A DNA stretch of 64,000 nt from Hydrangea macrophylla. Taxonomy: Eukaryota > Streptophyta > Magnoliopsida > Cornales > Hydrangeaceae. Made by a program: the position numbers and the translations under genes. Below are positions 22,044-31,180 of the stretch, one piece after another (the stretch's first letter is position 1; every line of letters begins with the position of its first letter). The stretch is from positions 94,755,887 to 94,819,886 of the forward strand of contig CM066989.1 of NCBI GenBank assembly GCA_033977485.1, written 5' to 3'. A model generated the notes under the pieces. That model was not told the DNA's origin. It was given only the letters and a program-made list of their open reading frames with translations, and did no database searches.

Positions 22044-23350
22044 ATGGCAGACAAAAGAAATACTGGGGAAGTATCAGAATTGAGAACACTGGTAGAGCAA
22101 CAGGTCGAACAAATGAGGAGGCAGGCTGAAAACATGACTCATATGATTAACATGATAGAAGCAATAGCCCGCCCGCCACCAATTGTAAATCCACCGAACA
22201 ACGATCCACCTCTTGTCAGAGAAGAAGGCTGGTTTGATGACCCAGAGATGCCAAGGATTGAGATCCTCAGGGCAAAAAGGGAGAGGGCAGAAAGAGAGAA
22301 GATTGAGAAAGACAGGTTAATGGCTGAGAAAGTGGAGAAGCTAGAAAGGGTGGTACGTAATTCCCATGGGGTTGACACTTATTTGCTAGAACTAGAGGGT
22401 TTATATCATGGGGTTTGTGAGGTACTGCCCGCCGATTTCAAAATGCCAGTCTTTGCTAAGTTTGATGGCACAGGCAACCCCCGTAGTCATATTCGAATTA
22501 TATAGGGGCTTTTCAACCGAGTAGCTTAAGCACGACCATGATGGCTGTTCTGTTTCAGCAAACATTAACCAGAGCCGCACTGTCATGGTACCTTACACTT
22601 GAGCCGACCAATACCAGAATCTGGGAAGAGGTGGTCAAGTCATTTATAGCCCAGTATGAATATAACAAAGATTTGGATGTCACAGTCCGAGATCTAGAAA
22701 CAACCAAGCAGGGAAACAAGGAGTCGTTCGCTGAATATTTGAGTCTATGGAGAGGAAAAGCCGCGAAAATGGTACAAAGGCAGCCTGAAAAAGATCAAAT
22801 CTGGATGCTAATGAAAAACCTACAGCCAGCTTATCAGGAAAATATGAGGTTTCATTCGATCAACACTTTTGCCGAGGTATTCAACGTAGGGACAAGGATT
22901 GAAGATGCAATTCAAGAGGGGACGATTAAGAAGGAAGAACAACCAAAACGATATCGGAGGCCCAGTTACGGATCAAACAGGGGGCATTTGGGGGGTCACT
23001 ATGGTCCCATCGACGTCAATGCGCTTAGTGAACCAGAGAGAAAATTTGATATAGCAGGAAACTATTCAAGGAGCAGAGGAGATAAGCCACCAAGAAAATT
23101 CTCGGATCTAGGGGTATCACTATCAACCGCCCTCGATAGGCTGGTAGCAAAAGGGCATCTCCGCCTTTTAGAACCTCGACCCTTGCCTAACCCCATCCCT
23201 CCAAGCTTCCGGGAAGACCTCTATTGCAAGTTTCACCAACAAAAGGGTCATGGTACAGGTCGGTGCACAAAATTGAGGTATGAGATTCAAGATCTCATTG
23301 ATAACAAAGTAATATCCGAGCCGCCTGTCAAAGCCGCAAATGTTACTTAG
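22044..23350 (+). pseudogene. Element B gag, broken
   Basis: Capsid/nucleocapsid polyprotein. Starts MADKRNTGEVSELRTL and has a long charged coiled-coil-like region (IEILRAKRERAEREKI, residues ~75-115), then the gag core with FAKFDGTGNPRSH, LSWYLTLEPTN and RDLETTKQGNKESF. A TAG at 22503 and a one-base frame change just after it split the core; the second half runs 22538-23350. A zinc-knuckle-like CKFHQQKGHGTGRC is at about 23224-23265. The end is a TAG at 23348, where element A has Gln. The start is chosen as the first ATG in the long frame (22044). Confidence 0.85.
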
Positions 23351-23485
23351 AATCCACTACCAAACCATCATGCTATGCCACCGCTGCAGGGTCTATTTCT
23401 TGGGGGTAGAAGAGGTGACATTTGATCTGTCCAAGATAATCACAAAAGTTGGGGAACCGAGGAAGTTTTATCAGTTGTTGAAGGA

Positions 23486-24379
23486 TTGGGAATCTGTACA
23501 CTTGGAGATCAGTTAGAGATATGGGAAGAGGAAATGACGGGACAGTCAGATTGGTGGGCCCATGAAAGTGATGATCAAAACATAGGTCAAGTAGAGGATG
23601 ATCTGTGGTATAAGAGCTACAGAGAGGCAGGGATTGAAAAAGAAAACTCGGAAGAAATCAACAACCTGTGGGCAAAAGAGGAGGTCAGTCACCTAACTCG
23701 ATTTGGTAGACACTTCAAGCCACATGAACTAGAGGAGGATCACTCGGGAAGAGAGTTTGAAAAAGGGAAGGGAAAGGTGAACGAAGAAGAGGAAGAGGAT
23801 AGGGTCTTAAAGAAAATGAAGAAAACACAAGCCAACATCACTATCTGGGGCGTGTTGATTGCTTCCAAACGTCACAGGCAGGCAGTTCTGGATGCCTTGA
23901 ACAAATCTGATGTTTCCATTGACACAGCACCAGAAGACCTCGTGGGAATGATCAGTAGAATTCCAGCTCTTGTTATCACCTTCTCCTCAGACGACCTACC
24001 TCCAGGAGGGCCTATTCACAATAAGCCATTGTATGTCACTGTGGAATGCCTGAGAAACACTGTACGTGCCTGCCTTGTTGACAATGGTTCTGCTCTAAAA
24101 GTATGTCCATTCTGTACGGCTAAGCGCATGGGTTTGGATGAATCAACATTCATACCATCTGAGCAGAAGGTGAGAGCATACGACAACACTCAGAGGACAG
24201 TCATGGGAATTATCCTCCTTCATCTTGTTATTGGGCCTATAGAGAAGGAAGCCGAATTTCAAGTCATTGACATCCCTGCTTCTTTCAATCTGCTACTAGG
24301 GAGGCCATGGTTGGACAGTCTGGACGCCATCTACGATTCATCAGAAAGTCAAGTGTGTTTGGAAGAGCAAGGTATGTGA
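23486..24379 (+). pseudogene. Element B protease region
   Basis: Open for 297 codons. The catalytic loop reads LVDNGSALKVC near 24074, so the usual DTG is DNG; the Asp is retained. VRAYDNTQRTVMG and FQVIDIPASFNLLLGRPW follow in the same frame, unlike element A where the frame is broken there. The N-terminal half is acidic and shares the EVSHLTRFGRHFKP block with A (EIDHLTRLGRHYQP). It ends in TGA at 24377, before the G-patch-like linker, so it is out of phase with the downstream parts. Confidence 0.8.
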
Positions 24380-24461
24380 CATTTTTAGGGACAGTTGGGT
24401 CCGTCTGTCTGAAGCTTCGTCAAGCACACCAGTTTTGGAAGTATAGCTGCAAGAAGAGGAA

Positions 24462-25232
24462 ATGAGTCTGGGAGGGTTTGAGTTCATTAGCATGTTGGAG
24501 GAAGAAAAACCAAGGGAGTTCTTACCACTCTACTTTAATCAGTACGCAAGTCCGCTGGTCACAGGAATCATGAAGAAAATGGGTTTCTTCCCCGGGATGG
24601 GATTGGGAAAATATCATCAAGGTCTGCCAGAATTTCCGAAGATCGTCACTCAGACTCATACTCATGGTCTGGCTTATCAACCATCAAAGAAGGAACTGAG
24701 AGAAAAGAAGAAAGCAACCGACGCACCGCTGGTCCCGTATCAGAAAATGCTCAATGGATACTTTGTGAAGGAGGGAGAGGATTTCCCCTTTTGTGGCTTC
24801 CCAGAACCTTGGGTAGATCAGAAAGACAATTATTTGAAGCCAGGGTTTGAGATCTTCTTCTCCCACGAATTCTTTGAGTATGAAGATCTATATCTACAGG
24901 TACCCGTGGAGTCAGCTATCGTAAAAGATTGGATTGGTGCACTGGATGGCTCAGTCATGAAGAATTTATTGGGCGAGGAGAGCACAAAAATCTGGAGAAC
25001 AGACCAAAAAGGGGTCGTAGAAGACAAGGTCAAAAAAGAGCAAGTTGAGGGATTGGTAGAAGAGGTGCAAGGCGAGGAGGACTATGTGGAAGAGTCGAAA
25101 AAAGAAGAAATGGAAGAGATTACCAAGACAGGGGATCTGGAAGAATGCTTCATCACTGACAAGGTAGCAGAAAGCAGGAAGAGTGGGTTTTCTAGTCTAG
25201 TGATAGGTATTCCCCACACCCAGAGTCTGTAA
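24462..25232 (+). pseudogene. Element B PR-RT linker with G-patch-like motif
   Basis: Open for 256 codons. It has MKKMGFFPGMGLGKYHQG (about 24570-24623), a better G-patch-like match than in element A, then HGLAYQPSKKE and the shared FCGFPEPW block. The C-terminal half is very acidic with Lys/Glu repeats (about 25010-25130). Function in the element is not known; G-patches next to retroviral-type proteases are known from betaretroviruses, and here this is an analogy only. Confidence 0.65.
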
Positions 25233-27280
25233 TGGCCCAAATAAGGCGTCTTTCAATTTCTATGTCTATTGTAATCGCTCCAAAGAAAATCAATGAAAGC
25301 ATGACTAATTCTGCCTACTCGAATGCGCTTAATGAATGTGATGAATGTGATGATCATGAAATACCAATTGAATTGCAAAAATCAATTAAAAAAGAAAAAG
25401 AATTTGCATGCAAAATCATAGAAAACACTCTAACAATCAATCTGGGGAATGAAGACAATCCCCAAAATGTTTTTATTGGTTCTACGCTCAGCAATGGAGA
25501 AAGCAAAGAATTAATCAATCTATATATGAATTCAAAGATGTTTTTGCATGGTCTTATAGTGATATGCCAGGTATTGATCTAGAGATAGTCCAATATCATA
25601 TCCCCGTCTTTCCCAACTCTAAACCAATAAAACAAAAATTGAGACGATTGAGGCCTGATTGGGCACTTAAAGTTAAAGAGGAAGTTGAAAAATAGTTAAA
25701 AGCCGGATTCTTAATGGTCACCGAGTACTCTGAATGGATAGCCAATATTGTACCAGTTCCGAAAAAGGATGGTCGTGCCAGGGTATGCGTGGATTTTCGA
25801 GATTTAAATAAAGCCAGCCCTAAGGACGATTTTCCCTTACCATATATCGACGTGTTGGTTGATTATACTGCGGGGAACGAACTCTTGTCTTTTATGGACG
25901 GGTTCTCAGGGTATAACCAAATTCTTATGGCATTGGAAGATAGGGAGAAAACTACCTTCATCACACCCTGGGGAACCTACTGTTATAGAGTAATGCCATT
26001 CGGCCTTAAGAATACAGGTGCGACCTATCAGAGGGCTGCCACGACCTTGCTACATGACATGATCCACAAGGAGGTAGAGGTATATATGGATGATATGATT
26101 GTGAAGTCTAAGGAGAAAGGAGGGCACTTAGAGCCATTGAGGAAGTTCTTTGGGAGGTTGAGGGAGTTCAAAATGAGACTAAACCCACAGAAGTGCACCT
26201 TCGGAGTCACCACCGAAAAATTGCTAGGATTCCTTATCACTCAAAGGGGGATAGAGGTAGACCCAACCAAAATAAAAGCCATAACCGAAATGAACCTGCC
26301 AAAAAATGAGAAGGGGCTGAGGGGATTCTTAGGAAGATTACAGTTTATCAGCCGTTTTATCTCGAAACTCACCCTAACCTACGACCCACTATTCAAACTG
26401 CTCAGAAAAGAAGAAAAATTCGAATGGGACGCCCTATGCCAACAAGCCTTCGATAAAGTCAAAATCTATCTCCAAAACCCACCTGTCCTATTACCGCCCA
26501 CACCTGGGAGGCCCTTGTTACTTTACCTTTCTGTGTTCGAGGATTCGATGGGGTGTATGTTGGCCCAAGAAGGAGAAGAGGGGCACGTGGAGAAGGCCAT
26601 GTACTACTTGAGCAAAAGAATGACTGGATACGAGTTGAAGTATTCACCTTTAAAGAAAGCCTGTTGGGCCTTGGTCTAGTGTACCCGACGCCTTCGCCAT
26701 TACATGTTAGCCTTCCCTGTAACTCTGGTATCCCGAATGGACCCACTAAAATACATGTTCAAAAAACCTGTTTTGACCAGTAGGATCTCCCGGTGGACCA
26801 TGATGCTAGCCGAATTTGATATTAAGTACATCACTGCCAAATCTATGAAAGGAAGGGTCGTCACTGAGTTTTTAGCCGATCTCACCATAGAGTCCGAGGG
26901 TAAAGGAGAATTTAAGTTTCCTGATAAGGAAGTAATGGAGATGAAGGAAGACTTGTTGAAAATGTACTTTGACGGAGCAGCCAACCAATTAGGCTACGAG
27001 GTCGGAATCATTCTCATAGCACCTGATGGGGCCCCTACCCTGTTAGCCGTCAAACTCAAGTATGACTCGACCAATAACACCGCAGAGTACGAAGCGTGCA
27101 TAATTGGGATGGAAGCAGCTTTGGCCTTGAAAGTTGAAAGGATCGACGTTTTCGGAGATTCCAACCTGATCATACCCCAAGTACGAGGTGATTGGAGGGT
27201 AAAACATGAGAAGTTAAGACCTTACCATGACTACTTAGAAAGCCTAAAAGTGCAGTTTGAAAAGATTTCCTTTTATTAGC
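25233..27280 (+). pseudogene. Element B reverse transcriptase and RNase H, broken
   Basis: RT entry motifs are followed by a TAG at 25693 (Gln in A). The RT core is open 25714-26679 with VCVDFRDLNKASPKDD, FMDGFSGYNQI, PFGLKNTGATYQR and catalytic YMDD at 26083-26094 (A has YIDD). A TAG at 26677 replaces a Trp conserved in A. The RNase H region continues to 27279 with YFDGAANQLGYEVG, NTAEYEACI and FGDSNLI, then a TAG before LPREENQ. Catalytic residues are retained but the frame has at least three stops. Confidence 0.88.
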
Positions 27281-28650
27281 TTCCCCGTGAAGAGAATCAA
27301 CTAGCCGATTCCTTAGCAACCCTAGCCTCAATGATCCAAATCCCCTTGAGAACCACCATGATCCCGCTATCCATAGAGGTGAGAAACTAACCTTCATTCA
27401 AAATGGTCGCGGCCACATAAGAAGAGAGTGAGGCGCCTTGGTATGAGGATGTCTGGAACTTCATTTAAAAGGGTGAATACCCCGAAGGAGCCTCAGAGAA
27501 GGATAAGAAAGCAATTCGAAGATTTTTCGCCGAATTTGTAATTTAGGAGGATAAGCTATGGAAAAAATCCTACACCGAGTATAATCTGGAGTGTCTATAT
27601 GGGAAAGAGGCTAAGAGAATGATGGATGAAATGCACGAGGGAGTGTGTGGACCCCACATGAACGGGCAGATGCTAGCAAAGAAAATCATCCGACAGGGGT
27701 ACTATTGGATGACCTTGGACAAAGACTATTGTGAATATGTCAGAAGGTGCCATAAGTTCCAGATCCATGCAAATCTAATGCACACTCTGCCGTCACAACT
27801 CTATAGCATGACCACGCCCTGGCCGTTTTTTGTATAGGGAATTGATATCATTGGTGAAATAGTTCCGAAAGCCTCTAACTGGCACCAAGTGGGTAGAGGC
27901 AGCCTCGTATGCGACTTTGAAAGCCAAGGATGTGGTGAGTTTCATCGAGAAGAACATAATCTGCAGATATGGGGTCCCAAATGAGTTCATTTCTGATCAT
28001 GGCAGTCATTTTCAAGGAGAAGTTATCCCGCTCTTAGAGAAATGTAAGATCACTCGTCATCAGTCATCCCCATATAGTCCTCAAACGAACGGAGCGGTGG
28101 AAGCAGCGAATAAAAATGTCAAGGCAATCTTGGGAAAAACAACGGATACGTATAAGGATTGGCATGAAAAGCTGTTGTTTCCTTTGTGGGGATACCGGAC
28201 CTCTGTAAGAACTTCTACGGGAGCAACACCGTATTCGTTGATTTATGGGATGGAGGCTGTTCTTCCAGTCGAAGTGAAAATACCATCTCTCAGGGTTTTG
28301 ACGGAATGTGAAGTAACCGAGCTAGAATGGATAAGAGGGAGGTATAAAGAATTGATGTTGCTTAATGAGAAGAGGTTGGCAACGATAAACCATACTTGGG
28401 GTACCAAAAGAGGATAGCTCGTGCTTTCAACAAAAAGGTTCACCCAAGGAAGCTTGCTAAAGGTGACCTGGTCCTCAAAGAACTAAAAGTGCCTGTTTAT
28501 GACCCCAGAGGAAAATTCAAACCCAACTGGGTCGGGCCATACATTATCAAGACTCTCTTTTATGGAGGAGCGGCCTATCTCATGGACCTGGTCGGGGTTG
28601 AATTTAAGCAACCGATCAACCTCGATAACCTTAAGAAATATTTTGCTTAA
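27281..28650 (+). pseudogene. Element B integrase, broken and internally deleted
   Basis: Zinc-binding domain at about 27630-27775 (MHEGVCGPHMNGQ ... CHKFQIHA, one Cys replaced by Phe). A TAG at 27835 sits at the same codon as in element A. About a dozen codons that in A include the first catalytic Asp (AIDYFT) are missing near 27880; text jumps from KASNWH to KWVEAASY. The second Asp (SDHGSHF) and the Glu (NGAVEAANK) remain. A frame change near 28395 precedes the C-terminal part, which ends KYFA at 28650. Confidence 0.87.
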
Positions 28651-28680
28651 AACCCTTCCTTTCGAAACCTCCAGAGTTGA

Positions 28681-28850
28681 TGAACTACGCTTGACCGGAT
28701 TCCCGCTAGGGGGTATGTAGGTAACCTACTCGGCTTGATCATTAATAAAATTGCCTGATTGGTGTTTTCCTTTGAAGCCTTAAACTACTTGGGACCTGAT
28801 ACCCATTCGGGGATAAGTAGGTGGGCTATTAATCAGCCTTTGGTCCATGA
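28681..28850 (+). repeat. Two copies of the GAACTACG module in element B
   Basis: tgaactacgcttgaccggat ... gtatgtaggtaacc at 28681 and taaactacttgggacctgat ... ggataagtaggtggg at 28779. Same layout and same position (just after integrase) as the array in element A, but fewer and more diverged. Confidence 0.7.
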
Positions 28851-29362
28851 AAACTCAAAAATTCCTATACCAAACTAGGGACAAACTGGTGTTTGCCCGG
28901 AACCACATCAGAGCCTCATAACCAGGGCCAAACTCTGTTTGCTATCCGAAGAACCCAGATATTGCTTAAACCCGCTTTTAGATCACCTGGCTATCAAAAT
29001 AAGTACTATAAAGAAACAAATAAGGATTCATGGTATAGGGTGATTAAGATTCCAAAAGTAATTTTTTTATTAAAAAAAAAAAAGCAGTAGTGATAAAAGC
29101 TGAGAAAGGACATTAAGAGGGGAGAATCTTCATAACTTAAAGACGAATTAGAAGAGTGAACACTTTGATTAAACATTTTAGGACATTTCCTAAAAATGAA
29201 AACCATTCTTTAAAAGAAAGACAAAATCACATCTCAAAAAGCACAGCAAGAGTAGACAGGGTCTGTCAGGAAATTTTGGAAAATAGCAAGCTTGTCCCTG
29301 TTTCGTCTGTTTTATTCCATTACTCCTGCATCTGTCTAAAAAGCCTGTCTTGCAACCAAAGC
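28851..29362. other. Spacer of element B between pol and the antisense gene
   Basis: AT-rich, with a PPT-like aaactagggacaaact at 28874 and a T/A run at 29059-29084. No gene supported. Confidence 0.5.
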
Positions 29363-30430
29363 TCAAATCTCTAGAAGATACTCAATAGTAGGTACGGTCG
29401 AAGCAAGAGTCCTCTGGAATGGAGCAGCCATCCTGCTATACCAAGCCTCAGTGAAAGCCTTCACAATAGGAGGGTACAAAGTAGACCCCCTCGTGAAATC
29501 AGCAGTAACAGTCTCGGTAGTATCTTGCAAGAGTCCAAACTGACGGACCACCCGATCAGGACCATAGAAAGTGGTAGCATGCAAGCCAGGCAACCAGATG
29601 CTGGGCCGCCCAGGAAGTCGTACTGCGACAGAGCGATAAACCCACTGCGGGCAGAACCAGTAAATATCACCAGAAGAGAGGCCCTGGAGCCAACCGAGCC
29701 ATGCATCAGCAGAGTGAAACAAGTGGTGAATCTCTATACGATCGTAAGGAAGTGACCCGCGAAGATGGGAAAGGTGTATGAAGAGATCCAAGCACTCCAT
29801 GAGCCAAATCTGTAAAACAAAAGGTGCCCCGGCAGATAACATGGCCCCGGCAGCACGGGCACGATTCAGTCCCATCAAAGTTTCACCAATAACCAGCATG
29901 ACGACACTCTTCATTTGCCTCAATCCATAGGCAATGGGTATGAGAATGTCGGAGGATGACTGAAAGAGGAAATAAGAAAGCATAGCAATCGATAAAGCGC
30001 TACGCCGTGTAACTTGATACCCGCTGTCATAAGGATCCCCGATGAGAGCATAGACCGAAGAGAGGTGCTCGAGATCGACCTGTCTGTCGTGTATAAAAGA
30101 GCCCGCGGCACTACGGGATGTATGGAGGAGAGCTGCCAAATCTTGAACATACCCAGCTTGCACCGGAGGAACAGTCAGATCCGCAGAAGGATCAGTGTAA
30201 AGAATAGAGCTGAAATTCTCAAAAAGAACACAAATCTCTTGGTAACCGAAACGGAAGACGTGGAGTGAGGAATCCCAACACTGAGTAGTAGCTTGAAGCA
30301 AGCTTTCATTTAGAGTCATCCGTCGGAAAGAGAAGAGGTCATTCAGTCTAGAGCACTCGAAGTTGAGCTTATCAACACCAGAGAGAGTATCCATCCACGA
30401 GAAAAGGATTTGGGGATTAATGGGGGCCAT
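29363..30430 (-). CDS. Element B antisense gene 1: intact DUF7745-like protein, 355 aa
   Basis: Single open frame opposite to pol, from ATG at 30430. Blocks in order: MTLNESLLQATTQCWD and HVFRFGYQEICVLFENF (residues ~38-75), a hydrophobic stretch SALSIAMLSYFLFQ (~150), VVMLVIGETLMGLNRARAAG (~180), GAPFVLQIWLMECL, IYWFCPQW, and LPGLHATTFYGPDRVVRQFG (~295-315). This matches the layout I recall for plant DUF7745 proteins (alternating W/FG blocks, 'ETL.GL.RAR', 'Y.P.R..RQFG'); no biochemical function is known. A TATA-like ctatttatac on the minus strand (30488-30497) lies ~60 bp upstream of the ATG, preceded by a GC-rich word cluster. It is the only long undamaged frame in elements A-C. Expression is not demonstrated. 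Confidence 0.72.
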   Translation of the reverse strand: MAPINPQILFSWMDTLSGVDKLNFECSRLNDLFSFRRMTLNESLLQATTQCWDSSLHVFRFGYQEICVLFENFSSILYTDPSADLTVPPVQAGYVQDLAALLHTSRSAAGSFIHDRQVDLEHLSSVYALIGDPYDSGYQVTRRSALSIAMLSYFLFQSSSDILIPIAYGLRQMKSVVMLVIGETLMGLNRARAAGAMLSAGAPFVLQIWLMECLDLFIHLSHLRGSLPYDRIEIHHLFHSADAWLGWLQGLSSGDIYWFCPQWVYRSVAVRLPGRPSIWLPGLHATTFYGPDRVVRQFGLLQDTTETVTADFTRGSTLYPPIVKAFTEAWYSRMAAPFQRTLASTVPTIEYLLEI

Positions 30431-30485
30431 TTGAAAAGGAATAGAATGAAAGAAGAGGGTGTTTTGCAGAGTTTTGAAGAGAAGG

Positions 30486-30660
30486 GGGTATAAATAGAAG
30501 TGGATCTACCCAAGGCATAGGGCGACACTCAATAAAGTAGAACGGCACTCGAGCATGTGCTGCACGGCAGTCCGTAAAATGCCATTTCAGTAGTTACTGA
30601 CTGTCGCTGCGGCAGTCACTGAGTGCCGCAGAGGCATAATCGAGTGCCGTTTAGAGTTTC
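30486..30660 (-). promoter_or_regulatory. Putative promoter of the element B antisense gene, with palindromic words
   Basis: Minus-strand TATA-like ctatttataccccc at about 30483-30497, near-identical to the LTR box ctatttaaaccccc of element A. Upstream (30540-30655) are repeated words of the family tgccg..gcggca: cggcactcga, cacggcagt, gtcgctgcggcagt, gagtgccgcagaggca and gagtgccgtt. Inferred from sequence only. Confidence 0.5.
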
Positions 30661-31180
30661 ATTTTTGCCAGGATCTGTCTCTACTGTTTTCAGCCCACCT
30701 GCAAGCAGAAAACTGAATAAAAGCAATAAAGCGTGCGCATCACGCAACACGTTCAACAAGACCAAGCTATGGTCACATTCATTCATCCATTCATTCATAT
30801 AAAGAGATGATAAAAGCAATAACATTCGCAGAAGTCATAAAAGTGATGATAAAAAAGACCAAGTCATGGTCACAATCAGAAAAAGAGAAAAGAAAAAAAA
30901 GCAATAAGCAATAAAGTGCGGGGCCAAGCCATGGCCGTAATCATCAAAATAAAAGTATGCGAAAAATTAAAATAATGCAGATGCCTATCCTACCCCGGCT
31001 ATCCAAGAGCCGTCATCAAAATAAGTGTGTGTATATATACAGTCATCCAAATGTGTATGACCTCTCCAAAAACACTCAGAAAATAATAAAATAATAATAA
31101 AAAAGAGGGGTCAACCCTGGCCCGGGTCCGAGTCTGGCGCGTGACACGTCTGAGGGGCTCCTCCTCTGACTCTGCTCCGC
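30661..31180. other. Spacer between the two antisense genes of element B
   Basis: AT-rich, with a cattcattcatccattcatt low-complexity run (30774-30800) and repeated 'caagccatggtc' phrases. No gene supported. Confidence 0.5.
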
